Positions 43,047-56,584 of a stretch of DNA of 64,000 nt are shown piece by piece. Source of the DNA: Alligator mississippiensis (taxonomy: Eukaryota > Chordata > Crocodylia > Alligatoridae); the NCBI RefSeq assembly GCF_030867095.1, contig NC_081824.1:51928882-51992881 (forward strand), read 5' to 3'. How positions within the stretch are numbered: position 1 is the stretch's first letter; each line of letters starts with the position of its first letter. The notes below the pieces were generated by a model. It was not told where the DNA came from. It ran no database searches and saw only the letters and a list, made by a program, of their open reading frames with translations. Position numbers and translations under genes: made by a program.

Positions 43047-44917
43047 CTACATCCATCCAGGCCCACCTTAAACCAGGTTCAACCATTTTAAAATCATTGT
43101 TTGTGCACTAAACTTTTATTGTTACAGATTTAAATAGGTTTCTGATCACTTACATCAATTTATGTATAATTTCTGTCCCTATCCTATGATTTTACCATTA
43201 ACAGCATTTCCATTTTACACTGTTTTGCTTTGTATATTGAGTGATTGGCATTTTTAATAATGATGGGAAATTAAAAAAAATAGTCCCCAAATTATGACTT
43301 TGCTATTAAAACTGTTTCTTCTTGATTATACAACAATATAGGAAATACCCACGGGGCTAATATTTAAATTACTTTATCTTCTTTCTACACATGGTTGTGA
43401 AATGAATTAATTCCTTCTTATTTTCTATTTAAAAAATTATCAAAAATGGAAAGTTCTGGAAATTTGTTCTGTAATGGTGTATACTATGATTTCTATCCCT
43501 TTACTAGAGCTGGAATGAGTACTAGTTCCATTTGCAAGTTGTAGTTGATGTGTTCTCTCAAATGAATGAAGCTTTAAGATGTATTGGGTACATCTGGCAT
43601 TTACCACAGGCATATGTTTTATGGACAGGCTTAGTATTTCATTCACCAGGGAAGCAGCTTAAGATCTGTTGTCAAATTATAGTATTTATAAGAAAGGGAA
43701 GTGTTTACTTCTGTTGCCATATTTAATTGGGATAAATTCAGTGGAGACCACCTTCTGTCATTCCTAGTCAGATAATTTTTACTATTGTCATTATATTATC
43801 AGAATGAATATCTCTCAGAAGCAGAGTTCCTCTCTTCTCTGGTAGGCTGTCTGTAAGAAGAATCAGATTCTTTGCTGAAGACCTGTGAGGAATCTGAAGA
43901 CTAACCGGGTATTTTATTATTTGTGCTGATATTCTCTATAAATGTGATGTTATGCTCCACGGCAGTGTACATTAATAAGTTTGTCAAGAAATGTGATAGA
44001 ATCACATTCTCTGTTTTAACACTATCTGGGAAAGTTGTATACATGTCTGGTATACGGATGGAAAAACAGCACAAATCTCTTTTACAGAATACCTTGGCAC
44101 CTATGGAAAAGGTGGGCTATATCTATGAGTCCCCTACAATGAAATCTTGCAACTGATGCGTTGTAATAGTCACTGGCTGTTTTAACTAATAGTGCAATAG
44201 AGGGACCTATTTAATTCTTTGGAAATGCATAGATTTTAAATTCATGTACTAAACTGCATGCAGAGTACTTGGGTTATAAGATAAGAAATTGCAGAAAAGC
44301 TTTTGAATATAGGAGCATACTTCATACACTAGAATCAAGTATTAAAGAATGGTTCTTACCAGAGTATTATCTTGCAAGATTTCTAGGTTCCAGTGTTATT
44401 ACATTTTCACAGCTCTAAGATTTTATTCTTAAAAAATGAACACAGCTTTTGATTTTAGATTAAAGAAACCCTTTGTATAGCTCCTGGCCTGGATATCCTC
44501 ATGGGTGCAATATGAGTATATAATCACAATGTGGCTCTTACTATTTGTGGATGAGAAAATGAATTTTCTGTATCCTTGAGTTGATATACTCCCTGCATTT
44601 TCATGATACTTTGGCTTTTCATGCCAGATAAAACCAAGTCCTGAGTATGAAAGAGAGCAGGTGCATCATTTTGATCATTCCAATCCCACTAAATAATAAA
44701 AGATAAATTTATCTTTTCCATGGTGATATGTTCCAAGTCCTGTTGTGCCAAGTATAAATTTCACTCCATTTTTACACAGGTAAATACCTGGGGTACATAC
44801 GGATACCTGAGGAGGTTAGAGGGAGATTAAATCATGTTATAAAGGGCCACCTGATCTAACTTCGTTTGCCCAGGTATAGACCTTATACTTAGATCCCTAG
44901 TTAGGTCAGTCTAAGGG
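43047..44917. other. No feature recognised
   Basis: AT-rich sequence with no supported ORF, RNA gene or repeat end. Confidence 0.5.
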
Positions 44918-45065
44918 AGAACTGTACAGAGGTTCCAGGAAGGTTAGATTGGTTTAAAATGGCTGACCCAATCTAAGTTAACCCTACGTCTAAGGTAGTC
45001 TAATTTAGATAAGGTTGTCCATCTTCAGATTGATCTAACTGTCCTGAACTTCTGTACAATTCCCA
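44918..45065. repeat. Hairpin-forming MITE-like block
   Basis: GGGAGAACTGTACAGAGGTT at the left pairs with the reverse complement GGGAATTGTACAGAAGTTC at the right, continuing through GTTAGATTGG / GTTAGATCAA. Related TCTAA / TTAGA units start already near 44800, so the block may be the 3-prime part of a larger element. Confidence 0.45.
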
Positions 45066-48000
45066 GTGCTTTTCTGGGGCTGTGGTTTCCCTATCTGCCC
45101 CCTGGCACTAGATTATTTTTAGCCACCTGGCCTCTCATCCCACTCCCAGACAGACAACACCCCACCCCAGAATCCCATGGACCAGCCGGCTCTTCTTTGA
45201 CTTTTTTTATGCCAGTCCTTCTCTGACATGTTCTGATCCATAAAGCGATTTGAGATATGTAAGTGAGGGAGCCCTGCTGAAAAGGAAGGGATGGCTATTG
45301 TGGGTGCTATCTCTTCTGGTTTTAATTTTTTTTTTTTGCATGCCAAATACACCCAGTTAACTGAGCTGTCAATGTAGTACTGAACAAAATTTGATGTCAC
45401 ATTTCATCATCTGGGAAGATAAAGGACAGTAACATTTGACACTTCCTATATACAAGTCCAATATGCTGGTTGCCCTGTAAATACCTTATTGCATTGGTAG
45501 ATAATGAATCAAGTGATTTCTGTGGTATGGGCTATGGACATTTTTCTCCTATTAGCTCAGCTTGACCAGGGGATTCTTTACTGTCTTCATCTCATTGCAG
45601 CAACATTTTTCATTAAGTAATATCTGCCACATGACAACTGCTTTGTACAACACATCTATCTGTTGCTTAGGAAATGCTGAGATGTCTCTGCTACCATGGT
45701 GTGATAACTGAAGGTAAACCTTAACTTTTCATTGTTGCTCTCTATAGAGTAATTGGCGTGTATGGTCTGTCTGCTTACCGGAGTCTGTGGTATTTCCTTC
45801 AGTTCCCAATAGAAAACATAACATGATATTATGACTAGATTAAATTATGATATAAATGAAGCTTTAACAAGAATGTACTTATTTTTGTATTAAAACTGGC
45901 CAAGCTAATAGGACCAGTTACATTATTATTGCATTATAATATATTTCCAAAGTAATGGTGAGAAAGTAGACATCATGCATCCACTCCTCTGGGTGCAATG
46001 GCTAACTTCAATGAGACGTGTTATGTGGCCTTTATGTTGATTCCATGACATGGCTCATGAGTAAGTATTACTAAATATGAGTAAGAATGGCAGAATCTAG
46101 TACACCATCATTTTATATGATTTTGAAGCTATTAGTAATATGAAGCTATTAGTTACTTTTTCATCTTCAAGAGAGCTACTTTCCATTCATGAGAGGGTGA
46201 TTTCCAAATTACCCTTGTGATTTATTTACATTGAGTCTTCATATAAAGCAGCAGGTTTGCAATGAACTGTTCATTTTTAAAAATACCAGGGGGGTGGCAA
46301 GGCCCTATCAGGCCCAATTTAAAATAACCAAAATACAGTGGTAAAGAGGCACTGAAATTAAAACAGAATTAGCTATTGAAATGAAATTAAATGCAATGTG
46401 AAGCACTCAGTTGCTAATACAATTTAAATTGCTCACCTGAAATTAATATTCTGCTAAGGGAAATAAAGTAATTTAAGAGACCAGATCATTTCTGGTCACA
46501 TTAATAGTGTCACATGGTCACATACTGTTCCCTTATCTAATATAGTAACATCCTTTTAATACAGAACACATTTTCCTTTTTAATTACTTGGCTGTTTAAA
46601 AAATTACACTTTTAGTCCCTGTGGATGGTTAACAATTTATGATTTATGCTTTGCTTTGCTAGAATTAGGTAAACATGACCTTGACATACTTTATTATAGT
46701 TTCTCAAATGCACTTGTGACAGTAGGGCAGTAGGAGTTAAACAGCTGTGACTTGCCCTGTAAATTCTTCAAAGTCTTCAGGAAACTCCTTAAGGGGAAAA
46801 TGAGTATTCTTCACTTCATAGATGTTCATATATATATATATGAACATCTATGTTCATATATATATATATAATATTACTTTCAAACCTTTATTTCTTATGC
46901 ATCTTTGATTCAGTAAGGTATATCTCTACCCTGCCCTCTGATTTTATTTCTTAAGTGACAATTTCAGCTTATGAACATTACTGGAAAAGATAGTAAGACA
47001 ATGAGTCAAGTTCATTGCAAAGACTCAAATCTCATTTCTCTTGCTAAAGACCAAAACAAATACAGCATATTCTTTACAAATTCCCACATGATTATAATCC
47101 TGCTTTGTACAATCTGGCAAAATAAACCCCCCAAACTGGATTGTTTGGCTTATAACTTTCACTATATCTCAAACCTGTCTTTGTAATATAAATTACAGAA
47201 GGAAAAAAGAGTATCTTTCCCATCTACAAGAAGAGTTTATGTACCTGAAAGAATCCAGTGTATGTAATTATGCATTTTAAAATGTTATTTAGTGATGATA
47301 TGCTCCCCTTAGTCTCAGAGGTGCTCTGAGTTATTAGCTCTGAGTAAACCAAAGCTAAAGTCAATGAGGTCAACGAGATCATCACTGCAACTGCTACCAT
47401 AGCAAATGTTATGCGACCATGTACATTGTACACTTTATAAATAAAAAGGCATAATCACTGCAACATAGGTTATGGCAGTCATTTGATATCAAGTGTTGTT
47501 ATAGTAATTTTCCACACAGTAGTCCTATTTAAAAATCTTTTTCCTTTTTTATTAAGCAAAAGGATGATTTTTGTTAAAGAGGTTCTTAATATGAAACAAA
47601 ATGTTACAGAATTTCCAGATGTTTTTCACATGTGAGCGCATACTGCTTGAATGGTCAACAGGTGATTGAGAATATTTAATAAAAACACAGCTCATGCTTA
47701 ATGAATTATTGGGGGTAGCTAAGGGCATACAATAGAGACAATTATGAGACGGTACTGTTTAGGGATAAAGATTGGTTTTCTGAAGATGTTCCAGCGAGAG
47801 TGTCTTAAAAAACTGAAAACCTGTTTCTGAATCAGTTAAGTTTTTTTTTTCTTATTCCTGACATAATAGAGAAAGATTTACTTGAGGTAAAGCTACGTAC
47901 CAGTTATTGGATAAAAATAAAAAAATAAATTTCCCATTTTACATAGCATTTGCTAGGATGCATGGAAATTGCCAGATCTCTGAAAAAAACAGGATGGTGA

Positions 48001-51000
48001 TGTATTACAGACTACTGAATCCAACTAAAGAACAAGATGTAGCCCCTCCTGGCCTTTATTATTGCATTGATCCACATGCATTAAGTCTCTTGCTATTCTT
48101 GGTTATTAATAAGTAAAAAACCTGAAAATAGTCTTTAGTGTGGAATACCACCTCCCTTAGCACACCTATTTTTTATCTTTGATTATAATTAGTGATCTTA
48201 ATGTTCTGATCACATGTATTGTCCTTCTGAGTTTTAATGATGGTAATAGCTTTTCATCACTGAGAATTTCCAATACCCCTTGCTTGCATCTAGGCTCCTG
48301 GCATGGGTACATCAGCAACTGAAAAGAATTCTTCTCTTTACATTTTTTTCTTACATTGGATCAATTTGTTAATGGCTTGCTGAATTTACCTTTGTAGTGT
48401 ATTTCCATCTTGGCTTCTCCCTTTGTCTTCAATGCCCTGTGACCACTTCAGTTAGTTTCTAACATTTTTAGCAGGAGAAATACCACTCTTTTGGTAGAAA
48501 CTGGGAGTATACAGGTGCTCCTGTAGGAAACAAGCCAGATCCAAAAGATCTTCCTCTTTCATTGAGGAAGATCTCTTCTGGATGAGGCCTTCCTTCAAAG
48601 GAATGAATGCCTGCCCACTTTGCTGCTACTTGACTCCTCCTTGGGGATTGGGAGGAGTCATGTGGTGGGGAAGTGCTCCCCACACCTTCCTCTGACCAGG
48701 GTCACCCTAGTCTGGGGAACACACATGGAGCAGCAGAACCTCAATTCCTTCTGACTGGGAGGAGTTAGGTGGTAGGAAATACTTCTCATGCATTCCCCAG
48801 ACTGGGGTTACGTGAGGGCAAAGGCAGTGGCTACAGGATGGATGCTTGTATGCTCCCTCTCTTGGAAAGATTTCTAGCCCAAGCAGTTTCCCAGAAATCT
48901 GCAGTGCTAGAAATGAACTCCCATTCACACACCCTAAGCTTACCTGCCTACAGTCCTTTCTTTAACAGTAATGTGGCTTTATGCTCCATAAATCCAAACT
49001 CTTCAGACTTTAGTCACACAGCTAGTGCTTCACCTGTAGTATTTTTTATCAACTTCCTTTTCTTACCTGGGAGACTGAACGGGTCTCTTTGAAAAGCACA
49101 TGGACTTCAGCTTCCTTATAAAGTCCATGAACTGCTCTAAAAGCTCTATACTTCCATTTAATGCTGATCTACTGGTTGCAATGTCTATTGCCTGCAAATT
49201 CTCTTCGGAGACTTTCTAGAGACTAGACACCTTAGCAAATCTATGGTGTCTTACAGCTGCAATCTTGAATTTTCGGTCTGGGGAGCAAGTATGACATCCC
49301 ATTTAGTTTAAAAAATAATAAATTTGAAATTTGTTATTTGCCACCCAGCTGGCATACAGAATAATCTTATGTTGTGTGCATCTCAAGAAATGGGGGCATC
49401 AGAAAAAACAAGCAAGTGTTAAGATTGCAAACTAGGATGATATGTTGCTATATACAGGTTAGAGATTGCTTTGAAATGAAACCCCAGACCTCAAAGGTGT
49501 AAATGTCAGGTTTAGTGCTCTGAGGAAAACTTCTCTGATGAGGGGGTGATGCTGAGCATGGAAAGCCAGGGGCCAGGGATGGGGAAGGAGGGTCTTACTT
49601 GCCCTGGGGACTCAGAGACCTCCTCTGCCTCTGCTTCTGCTGTGCCCCTCCACGTGGCTCCTAGGGCTGACGGTGCAGGACTGCTCCTATTTTGTCTTGG
49701 CACCTGGCTCCTACAGCCACATGTTAAGGAGCTCCTTTTGCTCAGTTTCTATGGCCAGGTGGTGCATATCTTCCCCTGTCCTGTCCCGGAACCTGATTCC
49801 TATAGCCAGGTGGTGAGGTATTTCTCCACTTCAACTCCTAGGGCTTTGTGGTATGGGGCTGATCCTGATGCAGTAAAAAATCTGAGAAAAGGGCATCCCC
49901 TTGGCACCCCCTCTCAATAGGCACCTAGGGTTGTGCCCCTTTCCACACCCAGTTATGTTACACAACATAATCCAACACAATCAACCTCCAGGTGTGTGTA
50001 TGTGTACCCCAAATACAATACTTTTGTAACTGAATTTAATGATTGATCCCTTATCTGCACTGGGCTAAACCATAACCTCAGACCTTAACAGTCTTGAATC
50101 CTTGGAAGGGAGAGAGATGACATTTAGTTCCAAGCTTTGTGTCTAACCCACTTCTGGGCAGAGAAGGATTTCTCATAAAACACCGATGGGTTTTCTCCCT
50201 AAAATTTTAACCCAGTTGTACATTTCTTCAGTAATAGGTCAACAACACCTTGTGTACAGTACAGAGTACACCCGCTTTCTCAAGATAACATAACTGTATT
50301 GCCTATTTCCAATTATTTCCCCTGAGTATGTTAGTCATTTGAAACTTTTTTTCTGTGACCAGAGAAGATTTATTACTAATGTCAAATGAGTGACACTGAT
50401 CATTATGAACAAACAAAGATTGCTTCTCAGTGAAAATCCAAGAGTAGGAGAATCTCATGAACATGGAAGAACTCTTTTGTCCTTACTCAAACACAATATA
50501 TAAGAAACAAATTTAAGGACAGAATGCAGGTTTGAATTTTTAGAGGTGATCAGCATCTGTAGCTTTCGTTGGCTTGAGCTCCATATGTGGGTGGTCAGCT
50601 CTTCTGAAAGGCTTTTGCCTGAGGTGGGCTTTTACTATTTTAGCTTTTGTTTTTGAGTTCAGTGAACCAGTTCACTTTAATGGTTCACTAAATTGTGACT
50701 GCCAAACAAATTATAGCTCGTGAGCTTTATGAGCTGAGCTACCTAGACATTAGTACAGCTTAAGGCTTTCAACATTTTATGCTGGAGAAAAACAAAACAG
50801 AAATATTTTAACAGGGGTTTCTTTAAAGGTGATTCTGGTCATAATTCTGACTTAAAGCACTCTCTTCTGTCTCTTCTCTTTAGTTAGCATTTGATTAAGA
50901 GTTACGCAAAAGCTAGTGACAAGACAATTTTTTCTTTCTTAATATGAAATCAAGTGCATTATTTTAAAACGTTTGTACTTTGTTTCTAAAGCTATCAAAA

Positions 51001-51254
51001 TTGAGCCTAATACATATATTTTATTGTATAGTAAGGACCTATGTTTTCACGTCAGTATTCCTTTGAATATGCTTGAGCATTCTTGAGTATTTTTCTCCTT
51101 CTCTTTTTATTTACCCTTATTTATATTAGGACAGGTTCTAGGAAAAGATTGAATTGTTAAATTCTTTCCTATTTCCATGCCACAGATCAGCTTGATCAAT
51201 ATTTGTTGCACCATAATGTCTCTTCTGAAATTGCCTCTGAATTGATAGAAAGAG
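45066..51254. other. Gene desert; simple repeats only
   Basis: Over 6 kb of AT-rich sequence holds no ORF with a known domain. A GC-richer patch at 49540-49920 contains degenerate repeats of CCTATAGCCAGGTGGTG type with a 124-codon chance ORF. A perfect AT-rich palindrome lies at 46819-46850 (separate entry). Confidence 0.5.
46819..46850. repeat. Perfect 32-bp AT-rich palindrome
   Basis: TAGATGTTCATATATA is followed at once by its exact reverse complement. A partial third arm (TGTTCATATATATATATA) follows at 46851. This resembles cruciform-prone AT palindromes that expand by slippage. Confidence 0.85.
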
Positions 51255-53630
51255 GTGGTTAGCTCTATTAGTCTGAAGTCAGGCAGGTACATCTGCACCT
51301 TATAGACTATATCAGAGATGCATAAACTTTCATAAGCAGTGGGTTACTTGATCAGATGCTATGAAGGGACTGCAGGAAGCAGAGCTTCTAAGTAGAAAGC
51401 CATGATTACAAAACAAATGGTAGGTAAGGGGAAAGGAAAAAGGAGAAGGCACTGTTGGAAGACAAGGTGGATAGGAGAGAGAAGAGCAAAGCAGTTAACC
51501 TACTGTGGGACATAGAGGTCAAAAAAGATATTCCAGGTAATGGGATAAAAATCCACAATCTTGGAGGATTAGACCACACTTAACACAATTCAGTCTGTGG
51601 ATAATTTCTTGTTCCACAATTTCCCATTGATGTTAGTTTTTCTTGTTGTCTAAGAATAGCTACTGTGAGGTCAGCAATTCAGGGAGGTTAAAATGTTCTG
51701 CCACAGGCTTGTCTGCCTTTCCAGAATTTATGTCAGATCAGTGCTCATTCCTTTTTCATGTACAGATTGCCCCACCTGTCCAATATAGAGGCAGAGTGGC
51801 CCTGTAAGTAGTAGGTGGTGGCATATATGTTGTTGGTAGATGAGCAGGTGAATGAACCTTAGATGTTACAATCCTTATAATTTTGGTTTGATGAAGGAGC
51901 AGAGCTTGCATCTGGATCCAGAGTGAGGTCTAATGCCTTGGTGAGAATTGGAGTTAGGTAGCCTGTTGCTGGAGAGAGATATTTTCAGGTTGGGGTACCT
52001 CGTGGCTACCTTGAGATGGTCATTATTCTTTAGGAGGGGATGGAGGCCATTAATGATGTTTCCAAGACGTTCACATTGGAGGCTGTAGGTGAAAACCAAG
52101 GGGATTCTGTTATTCTTGTCTTGAGTTGGTATTGTAGAAGATTGAAGCAGGGGCTGAGTCTGGCTGCATTGATTTGAGTAGCTATGGTTTTAAGATTGGA
52201 TTGAAAGCATAGAAAACCCTACTCCAATCTTGAAAGTGTGCATCCTGGTCAACAGTATCAGATTAAAAAGGGCTGTAATGTAGAGATTGGCTGTAGATGA
52301 TGGATCTAGTGGTGTGCTTAAAGTGAGAGCTACTGGTGTGGAGGTAGCTGTGGTGGTTGGTTGGTTTCTGATACAATGTGGTAGTGATATGACCATTGAA
52401 AATATTTACAGTGCGTCCAAGAAATGAATTACCTGGGAGGAGTATTCTAGAGTCAGATTGATTGAGGTATGGGCATTGTTTAAATCCTGGTGGAATTTCT
52501 CTAGACATTCCTTCCCCCGTGTCCCTATAGAATCACGAGAGTAATAGAGAAGTAGGGCTGGAGTCATTTAGTCCAACCCACAGCCAAAAGTAGGATCATC
52601 CCTATACAAACCATCCTATACAAATCCATTGTCTAGTCTATTAATAATGCTCACCTGCTCTTGTATACAGTTCAGTCTGGTACAACCACAAAGCATATCA
52701 TAACCTACAATGAGACAATGGTAGCCAATGTCCTGCTGCTGTGAGGGTTGTTAAAATACTTCAGAGATCCAAGGAAGAGGGTCATGCCTCCTGATACAGA
52801 GGAAGGCAAAACCCCACAACAGTCCATACTAAACTGACCATACATTAAAATTCCTTCCTGACAGCAGATATGGCAAACCCATAATTGGTCTGACCCTGAC
52901 CTGAAGGGCAAGACCGTCTAGCCAAGGACCTCTGGGTTCAAGTCTAATTAGGAGTATTGGCCAATCCTCATCAAAATCCCCAGCTTTGCAACCAGCACCC
53001 AATGCCTAATATGATGATGTCATCAGTGAACCATAGGTTACCAGGGGGTGAGAGACCAGCTGTGGAGGAAGTGGATTTCAAGGTCTGTCATTAATATATT
53101 TGCATACTGGTGGGCCATATGTGTCCCTGTAGCATTTCTGTTCTTTTGTAGGGATAGGGAGTCCCCAAATCTGAAACAGTTGTGTGTAAGAACAAAGGAG
53201 GAATGTGTGACGGAAACGGAGACAGTGTCCTTGTTGGGCATAATATTTTTTTATAGCTTGGAATCTATCCTCATGGGGGTTGTTGGTGTACAGAGCTATG
53301 GTATCCATAGTAGCTAATACAGAGGTATTTGGAAGTTTGTCAATTTCTTTAGGAAATCTGTGCTATATTTCAAATAGTTGGGAGCTCCTATGGCATATGG
53401 GAATAAGATTGAGTCAACATAGCCAGAAAATCCATCCATGATGGTGCTAGTGTAAGAGAAAATGGAACATCCTGGGTTGCTAGGATCTTGGGCAGTCAGT
53501 AAAAGTTGCCTGGCCTAGGCTTACAGGTGGTGAAAGTATTATAACATGAATCCCATATTACCAGATGTAGCTTCTTTTACAGTTTTTTAGTTCCTTCTGG
53601 AACAGGAGAGGATTAATGCATTATTAGCCA
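51255..53630 (-). mobile_element. Penelope-like element with RT and GIY-YIG remains
   Basis: Read on the minus strand from 53630, the element gives an upstream RT part (TIMDGFSGYVDSILFP, STDFLKKL), the box TIALYTNNPHEDRF, MAHQYANILMTDLE, then after an insertion ECLEKFHQDLNNAHTS, LYQKPTNHHSYLHTSS and TRSIIYSQSLHYSP, as in Penelope/Neptune proteins. A GIY-YIG-like tail follows (GSRCKLCSF, CSSTNNIYATTY, SILDRWGNLY) at about 51640-51910. The 3-prime end (51255-51400) has the GATGCAT/AAGTTTATG/TAGTCT motifs of these tails. The element is broken by many stops and by the insertion at 52531-53030. Confidence 0.85.
52531..53030 (-). mobile_element. CR1-like LINE fragment inserted in the Penelope-like element
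   Basis: AATCACGAGAGTAATAGAG, GGCTGGAGTCATTTAGTCC, AACCCACAGCCAAAAGTAGG and CATCCTATACAAA follow the antisense order of a CR1-type 3-prime region (AATCATAGA, GGAAGGGACC, TAGTCCAACCCCCTGC). CTATAG on the left and CCATAG on the right may be the target duplication. The insertion falls between the APSYAN-like box and the region after the catalytic YxDD, so that box cannot be read. Confidence 0.55.
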
Positions 53631-55043
53631 GCATGGTGGCTGCTGCAATATTTAAGAGTATAGATATAGGTTAATGATCACTGAGTGTAAGATATATTTT
53701 ATTTCTTCAAGTAAGTATTTCTGAATTTTATAAGAAATATAATTTTATATTTATCATTTTTTTATTATCTGTGTTTGCATCAAAGGTGTACTCATTAATG
53801 TGTAGAATACAAAGGAGGTCTCTGCCTAGAAGAACTTACAATCCACAGAGACTATACATAAAACAGAAATAAAACACACTGAATGATCCAAATGATGGTC
53901 CTGCATATCCCGAAATGGAGCAATTTACATTTGTATGCGTGCGTGCCTGCATGTGCATGCGTGCCTGCATGTGTGTGTGTGTGTGTGTTTGTGTGTGGTG
54001 AATCTGATAGATTCAAGCCAGCATTTTTACTGAAGCAACTGTGACCTACATAGAAAGCATTAATTTAAAAAATGTATTTTAAAACTGACAAGGGGTTAAT
54101 GTTAAATTTTAAAAGATATTGTATTTTTTCAAGTATCAAAGACTATCAGAGAAGAGCAGTCAAAATCATAAATTGCATGGTGCTGTTTCTCTTTTGATTA
54201 TGAGACACTGGAAGGTTATATGTGTAACACATGGTTATCTACCTCTCTCTACAGAATAATAATGTAACATATACTTTGCTGTACAGGAGTGATATCTTGC
54301 TACAGGCCTTGCCTTAAAAATGGGCATTTCTATGATGTGGATTGATTAGGGAAGTCAAAATACTTTTATTTCTGGGTTTGAAGACATGTCATTTCTGTCT
54401 TCTTATTGATAGTTTGGACTTGCATGAAAGGACAGGGAACAGAGAATAGATTATATATTTGCATTTCATTAAACCAACAGTACTAGACAGAATAACATCA
54501 GTTTTCAAAGTTTAATATGGTAGTGTTCTGGATACATTAGAGGATTTTTTTAATTGCTTTTTGCTTTGGTTAGCATTTTTGTGATCACCACAAAATCCTC
54601 ATAGCAATAAAAAGTGCAGAGTGAAATGAAACTGAAATGAAAATCTTTAGTTTGCCTGGGATATCTGAAAGGTTACATAGAGATACTGAGGTTTGCAATA
54701 TGTTATCTTCCAAATTATAACAGTTGTGCACAACAGGGGAGTAGTGAGTGCCATTAACAGCCAGGGAAATGAATCAAACAAGGTTATTGAATATACAGTA
54801 ATAGCTATATCCAAAATAGTGGACATTTTACCTCTCTCGCTATTGTGTATTTATTGTTAAAGGAGATTTGTCACATCCCATCTCTCTGACTGTGTCCAAA
54901 GGAACACAATCATAATCTGAAACTAACTATCATGTGGTCTTAATCAGAAGAAGTGGCTGTGTTAATGTATTGACTCATTACCTCCCATTCAGCAAGTACA
55001 CTAGAGGTCTTCCGATAGAAAATTAGGGAAATTCTGAATAGAG
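53631..55043. other. No gene recognised; GT-rich repeat
   Basis: A GTGC/GTGT-rich tract lies at 53936-53997. Near 53815-53900 AAGAACTTACAATCCACAGAG resembles an old LINE2/MIR-type relic but is too short to assign. Confidence 0.4.
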
Positions 55044-55369
55044 CAGAGGGTGTCAAACTTACTCAGGGTCTTGGGATGGATTTGGATCATGGGGCTCCTC
55101 GTGAACCAGATCTGTGGTGTTAGTAGCAGGTTTGGGAGGTGTGATGATGGCAGCAGGGGTCTGGTGGTAGCAGCGGGAGGAAGCCACAGGACAAATTAGT
55201 GTTGACAATCCTTGCTTGTGAAGGGTGACCAAGTTCATTAGGGCCTGAGGGCCTTGAATTCTGCATCAGACCCCACCCCTAGTCCCAGTAGCCTGGCAGC
55301 AGCCTCATGGGGCAGAGGAAACACTTCAAAGACCAGATCCAGCCAATGGCCAGGTCTTTCACACCCCTG
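55044..55369. mobile_element. hAT-like MITE, GTGTCAAAC ends
   Basis: The left end is CAGAGGGTGTCAAACTTAC and the reverse-complemented right end CAGGGGTGTGAAAGACCTGG. Inside, GGATTTGGATCATGGGGC and CCAGATCCAGCCAATGGCC are inverted subterminal motifs typical of the CAGGGGTGTCAAACTCA family found in amniotes. The 8-bp flanks (GAATAGAG and GTTTAGCT) agree only partly, which suits an old insertion. Confidence 0.7.
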
Positions 55370-56584
55370 GTTTAGCTAAATCAGAGGAATAACATAATAT
55401 AATTTTATAGAAACTGTTAAGTGTGCAAGTTAAGTGTGAGTGCTAGACTAAAATTAAACAGAAAAATACACTCTGCAACACCTCCCCATGGTAATTGAAA
55501 CATGTGTTGATGCCTCCCAACTTTCTCATCAAAAAATGCCATCACCCTATTCCTTCTCTTGCACCAAACTTATTAATGACAATAATTAGCCAGGATTGTT
55601 CTGAAGGTAAATCCTTGAGTCAGTTCCCTTGTAAATTCTCTTAAGTCTGATGCTTCCCTTTTAAACACCATTTGTTGCCATTTTCCCTTTAGCCAGCTCC
55701 TTACTCACCTTACAGTTCCTCTAGTAACCCCCTTCTCCACCTTAACTAATAGTTTTTCATGTATTGTTTTCAGGAGTGTTACTGAAAATCTAGATAGATT
55801 AAATATATGACATTTTCTTTGCCTAGAAATTCAACTGGTGTCTGGTAAAACCATTTACATTCTATTCCATTTTACCCTTTGCTTCCAAGTCTTTAATGAT
55901 CTTTTCCTTCAAAATTAGTTCTAAAGCCTTGCATGTTATGGAGGTCAGGCCTGTAGTTGCCTAAGCTACTTTTTGGCTTGGAAAGTTAGAAGTATTAGTT
56001 CTGGACATCTCTGAAGGCAAATGGATCCCCTATCTGGTGTGAGAAAGTCACATGATCTGGTGAAAGCTGAATGTGAAGAATATCACGTAAAAATGTTTAG
56101 GGATTGGTGAGAACTAGGAGGCATATGCTATAACATGAAGTTATTTTGATTCAGTGGCAACATGTAGGGGGTACAGATGCACCACCTGAAAGTGCTGATG
56201 CACCCCCTGACTGGCCACATTCCCTGCATAGGCAATGGGTATGGGGGGCAGGTGGGACCACCGGTGCCCCCCTGCAAGCACTGGCTGGGGAGTAGCAGCT
56301 CTGGATGTAGCACTTCCAGGAGCACTGTGGCCACTTCCTGGTTTGTGAGTCTTGCTGCAGGGGGACTCCCCACCCTCCCTCCCCCCGGTTGGTAAGATTC
56401 GCCATGGGGGAGTCCCCCTCATGGTTGCTGACTGGTCGCTGGGGGGGGGGGGACACGTGCCTGCCCTGACTAAGGTGGCAGCAGTCACCCATGTTTTGAT
56501 TGGTGTATAAAAAGGGATGTGGAAACCCTGAATTCTTTGGATTGAGCTGGCTATGTTTTATGCTGGTGCCATTTTTATTTTTAG
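55370..56584. other. Unassigned, with a GC-rich repeat-like patch
   Basis: The patch at about 56160-56490 is GC-rich with a G-run at 56437-56451 and ORFs on both strands that lack domains. It resembles the GC-rich cores described elsewhere, but I could not place its ends. Confidence 0.4.

Noticed and set aside
53815-53900. LINE2 or MIR relic
   Set aside because: Only about 40 bp resemble such a relic; too short to support.
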